Assembly (NCBI RefSeq): GCF_963676855.1 | Contig: NZ_OY781460.1 | Location: 1,837,520-1,901,519, forward strand | From: an uncultured Anaeromusa sp. | GTDB lineage: Bacteria; Bacillota; Negativicutes; Anaeromusales; Anaeromusaceae | Direction: 5' to 3' | Length of the DNA stretch: 64,000 nt | In this document: positions 43,341 to 52,833 of the stretch, piece by piece | How positions within the stretch are numbered: position 1 is the stretch's first letter | Layout: each line of letters starts with the position of its first letter | Notes under the pieces: model-generated | What the model was told of the DNA's origin: nothing | The model's input: the letters and a program-made list of their open reading frames with translations, nothing else | Databases searched by the model: none | Program-made: the position numbers and the translations under genes

Positions 43341-46300
43341 AACGAATCAATTTGACCGAATGGGCGTTAAAACATAAGGCATTGGTATACTTTTTTGTCG
43401 GAATTATTTTTATGGGAGGCATTTATTCTTATCAAAATTTGGGGAGAATGGAAGATCCTGATTTTACGATTCGTGAAATGATAGTGACTGTAAATTGGCC
43501 AGGAGCGACGGCTCGGCAAATCGAAGAACAAGTCACCGATAAAATAGAAAAAAAGTTACAGGACACTCCGGGTTTGGATTATTTGAAAAGCCAGTCCACT
43601 CCCGGGCAGTCTAAGATTTATGTTGTTTTGAAAGACGATGCCGTCAACGACAGCCAGATTCGACCCATATGGCTGGAAGTGCGCAACATGGTTAACGATA
43701 TTAAAGACACCCTTCCTAACGGAGTTCAAGGACCGTATTTTAATGACCGTTTTGATGATGTGTTTGGCTGTATTTACGCATTAACCGGCGATGGTTATAG
43801 TTATGAGGAGATGCGCGCGCATGCTGAAAAAATTCGCAGAATCCTATTAACTGTACCCAATGTAAAAAAGGTTGAACTTACAGGGGTGCAAGCGGAAAAA
43901 ATATATATTGAGATCGAAACGGTTAAACTGGCTCAACTCGGTATTGCAACTACCGATATTACGAATGCAGTACAAACGCAAAACGCCATGGCGGATTCCG
44001 GTATGCTTCAAACATCGACTGACAATGTCTATTTGCGAGTCACCGGGGCCTTTGAAAATCTTGAGAGTTTAAAAGAGCTTCCGATCCGGGCAAATGGAAG
44101 AACCTTTCGATTGGGAGATATTGCGAAAATAACGCGAGCCTATGTTGATCCTGCGGATTCGAAGATGTTTTACAATGGTCAGCCTGCAATTGGGTTGTCT
44201 TTGTCGATGGAAAAAGGGGGAAACATTCTCAAATTAGGGAATAACCTAGAAAAAACAGTGGCTCAAATTCAAAAAGACTTACCTGTTGGTTTGGATTTGT
44301 CTTCTTTTTCGAATCAGCCCAAGGTCGTCAAGGAATCGATTGACGAGTTTGTAAAGTCTTTGGCGGAAGCGATTATTATTGTGCTGATTGTCAGTTTTAT
44401 TAGTTTGGGTGTACGTTCCGGCGTTGTGGTCGCCTTGTGCATTCCTTTGATCATTACAGGTGTTTTTATTTCCATGAAGATTTTCGGCATTGATCTCCAT
44501 AAAATTTCATTAGGGGCGTTGATCATAGCGTTGGGGCTGTTGGTTGACGACGCGATTATTGCCGTGGAAATGATGATTGTTAAGCTAGAACAGGGCTGTA
44601 CTCGTTTTGAGGCGGCTTGCTATGCCTATACTTCAACGGCTTTTCCGATGTTAACAGGAACCTTAATTACCTGCGCCGGCTTTATACCAGTCGGCTTTTC
44701 TAAAGGCTCGGCTTCCGAATTCGTTGGAAGCATATTCTCCGTAATTACCATTGCGTTGCTCATTTCTTGGTTGGTTTCCGTATTGGTAACGCCTCTGTTG
44801 GGATATAAATTGATCAAAGTTTCACCGCAGGCGCATGAAAAAGATGCGTATAATACTAAATTCTATCTTCTGTTTCGCAAGACGCTGTCATGGTGCTTGT
44901 TGCACAGGAAAAAAGTGCTGGTCGTTACCGCTGCATGCTTTGTTGGCTCTGTTTTGCTTTTGGGACTGGTTAGGCAAGAGTTCTTTCCAGCTTCAGCCAG
45001 GCCGGAACTGATCGTAGAAATGCGCTTGCCAGAAGGGGCTGCCATTCAGGCTACGGAGAAGGAGGCTGCCCGCTTTGCCAAGTATTTTAATGAAGATCCT
45101 AATGTAGTGAATTACGCTTACTATACAGGGCAGGGAGGGCCGCGTTTTGTGTTGACCTTCGACCCGGTTCTGCCGGACACCAATTATGCACAGTTCGTTT
45201 TTACGAGTACTGATCTGCAAGGAAGGGAAATACTTGTGCGCAAGGCGTATGAACTGTTGGCGGCAGAATTTCCGGAAGTGCGAGGGAATATCAAGATCTT
45301 GCAGTCCGGTCCTTCGGCTGCGTATCCGGTTATGCTTCGCGTTAGCGGTTATGACCATAATACAGTGCGAGAGATTGCCGAGCAGGTGCAAAGCCGTATG
45401 GCGGCAAGCCATAACGTAACCGATGTAAATTTAGATTGGCATGAAAAAAGCAAAGTCATGCATTTGCGTGTTGACCAAGATAAGGCGCGCATGCTAGGAG
45501 TCAACAGCCAAGCGGTGGCGGCTAATTTGCAGGCATTGCTCTCGGGAGCGACGATTTCGGAGTTTCGTGAAGAAGATAAAACCGTAGGGATTGTGTTTCG
45601 TATCAATCCGGCGGACCGAGATGATCTTTCGAAGATCAAAGACTTGGCGGTTCCTATAGGAAATGGAAAATTTGTACCGCTGGATCAGATTGCTAAGATT
45701 AGCTTTGAGGCGGAAGAAGGCCTTGTTTGGCGGCGTGATCTTAAACCTACAATTACGGTTCAGGCGAACACGGCTGAAGGCGTGCTGGGCAATGATGCAA
45801 CACAGCAGGCGTATGAAGATCTGCAGGATATTCGCCGCGCTCTACCGCCGGGATATAGTATTGATATTGGCGGTTCTACGGAAATGAGCGTTAAGGCAAT
45901 CGGGTGGCTTCTGGGGCCGGTTCCGGTGATGCTGGTTATTATTATCAGCTTGCTTATGATTCAACTGCAAAATATATCAAAAATGGTGCTGACCCTTCTG
46001 ACCGCTCCCTTGGGGATTATTGGCGTTAGCCTTGGCTTGTTGGTAACCGGGCGTCCTATGGGCTTTGTGGTTCAGTTGGGGATTCTCGCACTGGCAGGCA
46101 TTATTATCCGTAACTCCGTAATCCTTATCGATCAAATCGAGCAGCATATCAAACAAGGAGAACCTTTGCGGGATGCGATTGTTAACGCAGCGGTAACTCG
46201 CTTTAGGCCGATTATGCTGACAGCGGCAGCAGCCATTTTAGCGATGATACCCCTTGTGTCCAGTATTTTCTGGGGGCCGATGGCGGTGGCGATTGCCGGC

Positions 46301-46417
46301 GGGCTTCTCATTGCTACGATTTTAACGCTCTTAGTGCTGCCGACCATGTATGCCACTCTTTACAGAAATGAATTGACTGAGGAGGGCGCTTTGCTAAAGG
46401 AGGAGTCTTATCAATAA
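43337..46417 (+). CDS. RND family efflux permease (AcrB-like)
   Basis: 1026 residues, full-length: 12 TM helices and two large periplasmic loops. TM4 carries the proton-relay acidic pair in LGLLVDDAIIAVE; the MEDPDFTIREMIVTVNWPGA start and GFIPVGFSKGSASEF are those of the multidrug/hydrophobe HAE-1-like group close to the many unnamed two-gene pumps. It acts as a proton-driven trimer in the inner membrane. No TolC-like outer-membrane gene follows; a channel from elsewhere must be used. Substrate unknown. Confidence 0.93.
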   Translation: MKRINLTEWALKHKALVYFFVGIIFMGGIYSYQNLGRMEDPDFTIREMIVTVNWPGATARQIEEQVTDKIEKKLQDTPGLDYLKSQSTPGQSKIYVVLKDDAVNDSQIRPIWLEVRNMVNDIKDTLPNGVQGPYFNDRFDDVFGCIYALTGDGYSYEEMRAHAEKIRRILLTVPNVKKVELTGVQAEKIYIEIETVKLAQLGIATTDITNAVQTQNAMADSGMLQTSTDNVYLRVTGAFENLESLKELPIRANGRTFRLGDIAKITRAYVDPADSKMFYNGQPAIGLSLSMEKGGNILKLGNNLEKTVAQIQKDLPVGLDLSSFSNQPKVVKESIDEFVKSLAEAIIIVLIVSFISLGVRSGVVVALCIPLIITGVFISMKIFGIDLHKISLGALIIALGLLVDDAIIAVEMMIVKLEQGCTRFEAACYAYTSTAFPMLTGTLITCAGFIPVGFSKGSASEFVGSIFSVITIALLISWLVSVLVTPLLGYKLIKVSPQAHEKDAYNTKFYLLFRKTLSWCLLHRKKVLVVTAACFVGSVLLLGLVRQEFFPASARPELIVEMRLPEGAAIQATEKEAARFAKYFNEDPNVVNYAYYTGQGGPRFVLTFDPVLPDTNYAQFVFTSTDLQGREILVRKAYELLAAEFPEVRGNIKILQSGPSAAYPVMLRVSGYDHNTVREIAEQVQSRMAASHNVTDVNLDWHEKSKVMHLRVDQDKARMLGVNSQAVAANLQALLSGATISEFREEDKTVGIVFRINPADRDDLSKIKDLAVPIGNGKFVPLDQIAKISFEAEEGLVWRRDLKPTITVQANTAEGVLGNDATQQAYEDLQDIRRALPPGYSIDIGGSTEMSVKAIGWLLGPVPVMLVIIISLLMIQLQNISKMVLTLLTAPLGIIGVSLGLLVTGRPMGFVVQLGILALAGIIIRNSVILIDQIEQHIKQGEPLRDAIVNAAVTRFRPIMLTAAAAILAMIPLVSSIFWGPMAVAIAGGLLIATILTLLVLPTMYATLYRNELTEEGALLKEESYQ

Positions 46418-46473
46418 ACTAAGGCGTTGGTGTTTGGCACCGCCCTCTTAGGAAAAGTGCCCAATTGAAACGG

Positions 46474-46494
46474 GTATTGGTTGTGCAACAATAC
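46474..46494. promoter_or_regulatory. Imperfect palindrome upstream of the aldehyde dehydrogenase gene
   Basis: GTATTGGTTG-TG-CAACAATAC, symmetrical except for one extra base in the left arm, about 170 bases before the gene. May be a regulator site, but a terminator lies between it and the gene, so it could equally act on the end of the efflux transcript. Confidence 0.3.
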
Positions 46495-46563
46495 AATGAA
46501 ACTCTATTGTTGGATACTCTATTCTCTGGTATTCTGTTTGTAAAGAAGCTTTGGTCAAAGAAG

Positions 46564-46612
46564 ACTGCCTGCTTGGTGCATTTTATGTTCCAGTAGGCAG
46601 TTTTATTTTTTT
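46564..46612 (+). terminator. Terminator upstream of the aldehyde dehydrogenase gene
   Basis: ACTGCCTGCTTGG pairs with CCAGTAGGCAGT around a long loop, followed by TTTTATTTTTTT. Confidence 0.8.
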
Positions 46613-46659
46613 CAAATTCGATGATGAAATAGCTAATTGGAGTTAGAGGAGGACGTACT

Positions 46660-48075
46660 ATGAAAGCTTATGGTTTGTGGATTGATGGGAAATGGTGTAT
46701 GGCGAAAGAGAGCAGCCCGGTGGTTGACAAAGCGACCGGGGAAACCGTCGCGATGATTTCTGTTGCCGAAGAGGAACATGTTTTTCAGGCGGTAGAGGCA
46801 GCGGAAAAGGCGCTTCTTACGCCGATTGAACCCTATCATCGGTATGAAATTATAATGGAGGCTAGCCGGATTTTAGAGCGCGATGCGCAAAAAATTGCGG
46901 CAGATCTTTGTGTAGAGGTTGGAAAGCCGCTGAAAGAGGCTTTGGGGGAAGTAGGGCGCGCAAGACAAACATTAATTTTGTCCGCGGAAGAAGCCAAACG
47001 CATGACCGGGGAAATGGTTCCGTTGGCGGGGGCGCCTAATTGCGGCAAACGAATTGCTTTTACGAAACGAGTTCCTGTGGGAATTGTGTGTGCGATTACG
47101 CCGTTTAATTTTCCGTTGAACTTAGCTTGTCACAAGTTGGGCCCTGCTTTGGCGGCGGGAAATGCTGTTATCTACAAACCGGCGACTGCTACGCCGCTTA
47201 CGGCCATGTGGCTATGCAAGGTGTTCGAAGAAGCAGGCTTGCCAGCGGGGTATTTAAACATGTTGACTGGCTCTGGCGCACGGCTGGGGGAGTGGCTGAC
47301 GCAAGAACAGCGTATCGGTTTTTATAGCTTTACAGGAAGTCCCGCTGTTGGGAAAACGCTCTTGGCAAAGGCCGGATTTCGGCGCGTATCCTTGGAACTT
47401 GGCTCTAATTCCGCCAATATTGTCCATGAAGATGCTCCGGTGGCATCTGTAGCGGAGCTTTGCATGCGCCATGCGTTTGCCAATGCGGGGCAGGTTTGCA
47501 TTTCGTGTCAGCGCGTCTATGTGCATCGCAGTATATTCCAGGAATTTTGCGATGCCGCCGTTGCTTTTGCTAAAACGTTGAGAGTCGGAGATCCTAAGCA
47601 AAGTGAAACTGATATTGGCCCGATGATTCATGAACAAGAAGCGCAGCGCGCTGAAGCATGGGTACAAGAGGCGGTGGCTGAAGGAGCGCTGGTTCTCACC
47701 GGTGGGAAGAGAGACAAGGCTTGGTATGAACCCACGATCCTGACGCAAGTGAGTCCGAACATGAAGGTGGTCTGTCAGGAAACCTTTGCGCCGATTGTCT
47801 CTATTGTTACGTATGACACCATAGCGGATGCGGTCAAGCAAGTAAACGATTCTGTATACGGTTTGCAGGCAGGCATCTTCACCAAATCCATTGAAACGGC
47901 TAATTATTGCATAGAAGCGCTCCGGGTGGGCGGGGTGATTATCAACGACGGAGCTACCTTCCGAACGGATAACATGCCGTATGGAGGCGTAAAAGAAAGC
48001 GGCATTGGCCGGGAAGGTCCGCAATATGCTGTGCGGGAAATGACAGAAGAAAAATTAGTAGTGTTTAATATGTAA
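46660..48075 (+). CDS. NAD(P)-dependent aldehyde dehydrogenase, possibly succinate-semialdehyde type
   Basis: 471 residues with complete active site: N150 (TPFNFP), general base E246 (SLELGSN) and nucleophile C280 (FANAGQVCISCQR). The sequence resembles the GapN/SSADH-like branch. Being next to a PucR regulator, a 4-aminobutyrate-type aminotransferase and an amino acid permease, oxidation of succinate semialdehyde or a similar semialdehyde is likely (inference). AGAGGAGG precedes the ATG. Confidence 0.88.
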   Translation: MKAYGLWIDGKWCMAKESSPVVDKATGETVAMISVAEEEHVFQAVEAAEKALLTPIEPYHRYEIIMEASRILERDAQKIAADLCVEVGKPLKEALGEVGRARQTLILSAEEAKRMTGEMVPLAGAPNCGKRIAFTKRVPVGIVCAITPFNFPLNLACHKLGPALAAGNAVIYKPATATPLTAMWLCKVFEEAGLPAGYLNMLTGSGARLGEWLTQEQRIGFYSFTGSPAVGKTLLAKAGFRRVSLELGSNSANIVHEDAPVASVAELCMRHAFANAGQVCISCQRVYVHRSIFQEFCDAAVAFAKTLRVGDPKQSETDIGPMIHEQEAQRAEAWVQEAVAEGALVLTGGKRDKAWYEPTILTQVSPNMKVVCQETFAPIVSIVTYDTIADAVKQVNDSVYGLQAGIFTKSIETANYCIEALRVGGVIINDGATFRTDNMPYGGVKESGIGREGPQYAVREMTEEKLVVFNM

Positions 48076-48082
48076 TAGCGGC

Positions 48083-48114
48083 AACTCCCTTCTCAAGCGG
48101 AAGGGAGTTCTTTC
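48083..48114 (+). terminator. Hairpin between the aldehyde dehydrogenase gene and the PucR gene
   Basis: AACTCCCTTC/GAAGGGAGTT perfect 10-bp stem followed by a weak CTTTCCC tail; probably a partial terminator, since no new promoter is obvious before the next gene. Confidence 0.6.
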
Positions 48115-48136
48115 CCTGTTAATAAGGAGGTGCGAA

Positions 48137-49363
48137 ATGGTTAGCTTTCGTGAGTTAGCTGCTTTGCCGAATTTGGCAAAGGGGAAGGTTGTTGCCGGAA
48201 TGACCGGGCAAGATCGGCTGGTAAGATGGGTACATTTTCTTGACTTGCCGGATGTTCTTCCTTGGGTGCAAGGCGGGGAATTGTTGATTATTACCGGTAT
48301 GGGCTTGCAGGGAGATCTGCAGAAACTAACGCTTCTTGTACAAGGCGTCATTCAAAAACAACTAGCAGGGCTTATTATTAACGTGGGTCCCTATATTACT
48401 GAAATTCCTCAAGAAGTCTTAGCGTTAGCAGACCAAGCGGCGTTTCCCGTATTGGAGCTTCCTTGGGAAGTCAAGCTGGTTGAAGTGATGCAAGAGGCAA
48501 GCAGCTATATTGTTTTGAGGCAAACTGAGCAACGCTCGGTCAGTGATTTTTTCGAGCAGCTATTGCTGCAGAAAGCGTCGGATAAAGAGATGCTTGTGAG
48601 GCGAGCGGATACGTACGGCTATGATTTGTCCAAACCGCTGCAAGCGGTTGTTATTCAGCCAGCCGACTTGGCCGTGTATATTGCCGAGTCCGAGCTGCAG
48701 GAAGAAGCGGATTTAGTATTGCTGAAGACCCGGATGGAACAATATGTGCGCGACTTTTTTTCGTTGCAGCATCGCAAAATTTTACTGACCTGGTGGATGA
48801 ATGCAATTGTCATTCTGCTTCCGTGGGAAAGGCAGTTTGCGCAGAAAAATACGGATTTAGTCAAAGCGCTTGTGCGCAAGCTGAATAGTAGATATCCCCA
48901 ACTGGCTATTGTAGCTTCGTTAGGCAGCGGGGTTGAAAAATTGGAAATGGTGCATTGCAGTTATCGCCAAGCGTGCAAGCTGCTTTGGCTGGCGGAATCA
49001 ACAGCGGCTACAAGACCGGTTTACGCGTATGAACAACTGGGGTTGTACAAATTGCTGCTGGAAATAGAACCGGAAAAGCTAGAGGAATATTATCAAGAAG
49101 TTATCGGTCCTTTGAACGAATATGATCGAATTTATAAAATGGATTTAGCGGGCAGCCTTTTTGCCTATTTTGAAGAAAATGGCAATGTCGTTCGTACGGC
49201 GAAACGGCTTTTTTTACATCGGAATACGCTGGATTATCGGCTGAAAAAAGTGGAAGAAGCAACAGGAAAGTCCATGAATGACCCTTATGATCGTCTGACT
49301 TTGCAGTTAGGAGTCATTGTGGGGCGGCAGTTAAAGCATAATCGCCTGCACGAAGGAGTATAA
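48137..49363 (+). CDS. PucR family transcriptional regulator
   Basis: 408 residues. N-terminal PucR ligand domain (VSFRELAALPNLAKGKVVAG, LPWVQGGELLIITGM), a central CdaR/GGDEF-like region, and the C-terminal HTH_30 helix-turn-helix (SLFAYFEENGNVVRTAKRLFLHRNTLDYRLKKVEE). This family activates purine, amino acid or GABA catabolic genes in response to a metabolite. Location between the dehydrogenase and aminotransferase suggests local control. Confidence 0.9.
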   Translation: MVSFRELAALPNLAKGKVVAGMTGQDRLVRWVHFLDLPDVLPWVQGGELLIITGMGLQGDLQKLTLLVQGVIQKQLAGLIINVGPYITEIPQEVLALADQAAFPVLELPWEVKLVEVMQEASSYIVLRQTEQRSVSDFFEQLLLQKASDKEMLVRRADTYGYDLSKPLQAVVIQPADLAVYIAESELQEEADLVLLKTRMEQYVRDFFSLQHRKILLTWWMNAIVILLPWERQFAQKNTDLVKALVRKLNSRYPQLAIVASLGSGVEKLEMVHCSYRQACKLLWLAESTAATRPVYAYEQLGLYKLLLEIEPEKLEEYYQEVIGPLNEYDRIYKMDLAGSLFAYFEENGNVVRTAKRLFLHRNTLDYRLKKVEEATGKSMNDPYDRLTLQLGVIVGRQLKHNRLHEGV

Positions 49364-49533
49364 CTGACTTTCGTTGTGCATGTTTCCTATAAAGCGGCTG
49401 TTTTATTGTGAGCTTATCACATGGTCGCTAGCGAATTCCTTTGTTACAATAAAACCAGAATAAGGAACTAGTTAACGGAGTTTTTGACAAATGTGAAAAC
49501 TCAGCAAGCGCTAGTAAAGAAGCAAGGCGATGA

Positions 49534-49568
49534 AGCCGGAATTATATCTTTAGGATATAGTTCCGGCT
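49534..49568. repeat. Perfect-arm palindrome in the aminotransferase leader
   Basis: AGCCGGAATTATATC and GATATAGTTCCGGCT form a 15-bp stem (one mismatch) with a 5-base loop, ending 27 bases before the gene start. No T run follows. It could be an RNA hairpin or a regulator site. Further upstream are TACAAT (about 49444) and a TCGCTAGCGA palindrome (49425-49434). Confidence 0.5.
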
Positions 49569-49594
49569 ATTGTTCTTGTGAGGAGGGGTAAAAA

Positions 49595-50914
49595 ATGATT
49601 GCAACAGAAACAAAAACAGAGTCTCTTTTGAAGCGGAAGCAAGCGGCAGTAGCCAGCGGTATTGCTAACTCGACATCTATTTTTGTGGAAAAAGCCAGCG
49701 GAGCCGTAATTACCGATGTGGAAGGGCGAGAATATCTGGATTTTTATGCAGGTGTCGGAGTGTTAAATGCCGGCCACTGTCCGAAGCCGGTAGTGGAAGC
49801 CGTCAAAAAACAAGCAGATAAATTGCTTCATTCCTTTTTTGCCATCGCCATGTATGAACCATATGTGGCGTTAGCGGAGAAAATGAATCAAATTGTGCCA
49901 GGCAATTACCCTAAAAAAACTATGTTTGCCAACAGCGGTGCCGAAGCAGTCGAAAATGCGGTGAAGATTGCGCGGCAAGCTACCAAGAAGACCGGAATTG
50001 TTTCGTTGGAGTGTGGTTTTCATGGGCGGACGTTGATGGCCATGGCGCTCACTAGTAAAGTGAAACCTTACAAGCATGGATTTGGCCCTTTCCCTTCCGA
50101 TACGTATAAAGTCCCGTCTCCTTACTGTTATCGGTGTCAATTCCAATCAACCTATCCTGGATGCGGCATGCATTGCTTAGAACATTTTGATCGTTTTTTT
50201 GCAGCCGAAGTGGCTTCCGATCAGATTGCTGCAGTCATTGCCGAACCAATTCAAGGAGAGGGCGGATTCATTGTTCCTCCTCAAGAGTATTTCTCCGGGC
50301 TAAAAGCGATTTGTGAGAAAAACGATATTCTTTTCATTGCCGATGAAATTCAGACTGGTTTTGCGCGTTCTGGAAAGATGTTTGCTATAGAGCATTGGGG
50401 AGTAGAGCCGGATATCATGACCACGGCGAAATCAATTGCTGCTGGCATGCCGTTGAGTGCTGTTACTGGTAAGGCGGAGGTGATGGATGCGCCTGGAGCT
50501 GGCGGAATTGGCGGTACCTATGGCGGCAATCCTCTGTCTTGCGTTGCCGGTTTGGAAACAATTCGCTATATGGAAGACAATCATCTGTGTCTGCGGGCTC
50601 AGCATATTGGAGATGTAACCATGAAACGCCTGCAAAATTTGCAGGAACGGTGCGCGGTGATCGGAGATGTGCGGGGCTTGGGAGCTATGATCGGTATTGA
50701 GTTGGTAAAAGACCGGAAAACGAAGGAGCCTGCTAAAGAATTGGCGGCTAAAGTTATAAAACTGTGTTTAGAAGATGGTTTGTTGGTGATTGGAGCTGGC
50801 ATTTACGGAAATGTGATTCGACTGCTGATTCCTTTGGTTGTTACGGATGCTCAATTGGATCAAGGACTTGGAATTTTGGAGCGAAACATTCAAAAAGCGG
50901 CAGCTACATGTTGA
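49595..50914 (+). CDS. gabT: 4-aminobutyrate-type aminotransferase (class III, PLP)
   Basis: 439 residues. PLP-binding lysine K279 (TTAKSIAAGMPLS), D250 in IADEIQTGFARSG, phosphate loop NSGAEAVENAVKIAR. The fold and length fit GABA/5-aminovalerate aminotransferases; acetylornithine transaminases are shorter. A cysteine set C178, C181, C190, C194 (PYCYRCQ...GCGMHC) is inserted before the HF loop. With the aldehyde dehydrogenase it could convert GABA to succinate. Substrate is inferred from context. Confidence 0.85.
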   Translation: MIATETKTESLLKRKQAAVASGIANSTSIFVEKASGAVITDVEGREYLDFYAGVGVLNAGHCPKPVVEAVKKQADKLLHSFFAIAMYEPYVALAEKMNQIVPGNYPKKTMFANSGAEAVENAVKIARQATKKTGIVSLECGFHGRTLMAMALTSKVKPYKHGFGPFPSDTYKVPSPYCYRCQFQSTYPGCGMHCLEHFDRFFAAEVASDQIAAVIAEPIQGEGGFIVPPQEYFSGLKAICEKNDILFIADEIQTGFARSGKMFAIEHWGVEPDIMTTAKSIAAGMPLSAVTGKAEVMDAPGAGGIGGTYGGNPLSCVAGLETIRYMEDNHLCLRAQHIGDVTMKRLQNLQERCAVIGDVRGLGAMIGIELVKDRKTKEPAKELAAKVIKLCLEDGLLVIGAGIYGNVIRLLIPLVVTDAQLDQGLGILERNIQKAAATC

Positions 50915-50941
50915 TTTTGCGAAGGTAGGCACACTTGGGCA

Positions 50942-50985
50942 AAGACGCCTGCGACACCTAAGGGGGGTTGCAGGCGTCTTTTTAT
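50942..50985 (+). terminator. Terminator after the aminotransferase gene
   Basis: AAGACGCCTGC/GCAGGCGTCTT 11-bp stem, extended by a partly paired loop, then five T. Confidence 0.9.
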
Positions 50986-51037
50986 ATAAATCAGCTTGAA
51001 ACTGTTGTGTTGTGTCGTGTTAAGAGGGGGGCTGTAC

Positions 51038-52441
51038 ATGGAAAAACGAGAGTTTGCTAAAGAAAATCTAAAAAAAGACTTGAAAAATCGACATATTCAA
51101 TTGATTGCCATTGGTGGGGTTATTGGTGTGGCGTTGTTTATGGGTTCCGCTTCCGCCAGTAAGATGGCAGGCCCGGCGTTAACGCTGGCGTATGCCCTGG
51201 GCGGCGTCGTTATGTACTTTGTGCTAAGGGCGTTGGGGGAAGTTACAGTGGAACATCCCGTGTCCGCTTCGTTCTCTGGTTATGCTAAAACCTTTTTCGG
51301 ACCTACGATTTCTTTTATTACCGGATGGACGTATTGGTACCAGTGGGTGGTTTTAGCGATGTGTGAAATTGCTGCTGTGGGTATCTATGCACGATACTGG
51401 TTTGTTGATACGCCGCAATGGCTGGCAGCGCTAGTTTGTTTGGGGTTGATTGCGGCGATCAATTTGGCAGCTGTCAAATATTACGGAGAATTTGAGTTTT
51501 GGTTTGCTCTAATCAAAGTCGTTACCATTATTGGGATGATTTTTTTAGGCTCTGCTATGATTTTGTTTGGCATAGGAAATGGTGGCGAGGCGATTGGGTT
51601 TTCAAACTTATGGATCCATGGTGGATTTATGCCGTTTGGTCTTAAAGGCGTTGCCATGGCCTTGGTTATGGTAGTGTTCGCTTATGCTGGTGTTGAAATG
51701 ATTGGTATTACCGCAGGAGAAGCGGAAGACCCGAAACATTCGCTTAAATCAGCAATCGATAAGGTTTTCTGGCGTATCCTTATTTTCTATGTTGGCACGA
51801 TGACGGTTATTCTTTCGATTTGCCCTTGGGATACATTGCCTAAGGGGGTAAGCCCGTTTGTTATTATCTTTGAGCGAATGGAAATTCCTTATGCGGCGGG
51901 AGTTATGAACTTTGTGATTCTTTCCTCCGCTGCCTCCTGTCTAAATAGCTGCATCTATGTGTGCGGGCGGATGCTTTACGGGCTATCGCTACGGGGCGAG
52001 GCACCGCGGTTTTTGGGAACCCTCTCTAAACATCAAGTTCCTGCCAATGGGATTTTATTTTCAAGTGCGGCTTGTCTCGTGGGCGTATATTTGAACTTTT
52101 CCTATCCGGATACAGTGTTCTATTTTATGTCAGCGTGTACAGTCACTGGGTGCATTTGGACATGGGCTCTTATTATGTGTATTCATTTAAAATGGCGTAA
52201 AAGCTTAAGTGAAGAGAAACTTAAGGATTTGCAGTATCGAATGCCTCTTTATCCTTATGCAAACTATGGCGTGCTGCTTTTCTTGGGGGCTGTTATATTA
52301 GGAATGAGCTATGATCCGGATAATTTAGTGGGGCTTTATGTGGCTCCGTTTTGGTATGGCGGCTTATTCTTAGTGTATCAAGTATTGAAGAGCCGAAATA
52401 AAGAGGTTGCCGTAGTGGAAGAGCGTTGCCAGGTTAATTGA
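51038..52441 (+). CDS. Amino acid permease (APC superfamily, AAT family)
   Basis: 467 residues, 12 TM helices. RHIQLIAIGGVIGVALFMGSASA is the family's N-terminal motif, with GEVTVEHPVSASFSGYA and AGVEMIGITAGEAEDP. The AAT family includes GabP, AroP and related proton symporters. GAGGGGGG precedes ATG 51038; an in-frame start at 50996 lies before that site. The neighbouring aminotransferase suggests GABA or a related amino acid as substrate, not proven. Confidence 0.88.
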   Translation: MEKREFAKENLKKDLKNRHIQLIAIGGVIGVALFMGSASASKMAGPALTLAYALGGVVMYFVLRALGEVTVEHPVSASFSGYAKTFFGPTISFITGWTYWYQWVVLAMCEIAAVGIYARYWFVDTPQWLAALVCLGLIAAINLAAVKYYGEFEFWFALIKVVTIIGMIFLGSAMILFGIGNGGEAIGFSNLWIHGGFMPFGLKGVAMALVMVVFAYAGVEMIGITAGEAEDPKHSLKSAIDKVFWRILIFYVGTMTVILSICPWDTLPKGVSPFVIIFERMEIPYAAGVMNFVILSSAASCLNSCIYVCGRMLYGLSLRGEAPRFLGTLSKHQVPANGILFSSAACLVGVYLNFSYPDTVFYFMSACTVTGCIWTWALIMCIHLKWRKSLSEEKLKDLQYRMPLYPYANYGVLLFLGAVILGMSYDPDNLVGLYVAPFWYGGLFLVYQVLKSRNKEVAVVEERCQVN

Positions 52442-52482
52442 AAAGCAGCCGCGTATGAGGCGCCTCTAATAAGTCAGACTTT

Positions 52483-52516
52483 ATAGCGTATCAGTTTTTA
52501 CTGGTACGCTATTTTT
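52483..52516 (+). terminator. Terminator of the permease gene
   Basis: ATAGCGTATCAG/CTGGTACGCTAT with one G-T pair, 6-base loop, then TTTTTAT. Confidence 0.88.
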
Positions 52517-52664
52517 ATGCAGTATTAAGACGAAGGGCTATGTTGAGGATAAGTTAGAATTGGAAATTGTAATAAAATGTAATTGACTATATTCGCTCAG
52601 GAAGTTAGACTAAACTTACAATATAATGATTCTAGTCATATAACGATTTCCAATAAAACTGTAA

Positions 52665-52744
52665 AAAGCAAACTTGCCGAAAGGTAAGGACGCAAAACTA
52701 TGGGTCTAAGGACGGTTGTCTATGATTGCCAGGTTGCCGGGGCT
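52665..52744 (+). ncRNA. Cyclic di-GMP-I (GEMM-I) riboswitch
   Basis: The conserved core is clear: GCAAAC, then GCCGAAAGGTAAGGACGCAAAAC with the GNRA-type loop (CGAAAG) and the invariant GGACGCAAA, a GGTCTAAGGAC second arm, and GCCAGGTTGCC as tetraloop receptor/closing strand. A TATAAT box at 52622-52627 is 40 bases upstream. It precedes a terminator and a gene with GGDEF and HD-GYP domains, so the sensed ligand is also that protein's substrate or product. Confidence 0.92.
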
Positions 52745-52759
52745 TATCGCCATAAAAAA

Positions 52760-52790
52760 ACACCGGCCAGATTTTGGCCGGTGTTTTTTT
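52760..52790 (+). terminator. Riboswitch-associated terminator
   Basis: ACACCGGCCA/TGGCCGGTGT with a short loop and seven T, located 15-20 bases after the riboswitch core and before the ribosome site AGGAGG. Probably the expression platform. Confidence 0.88.
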
Positions 52791-52833
52791 ATGAAAAAAG
52801 CTTAACCCAATAAGGACTCTAGGAGGTCTACAC

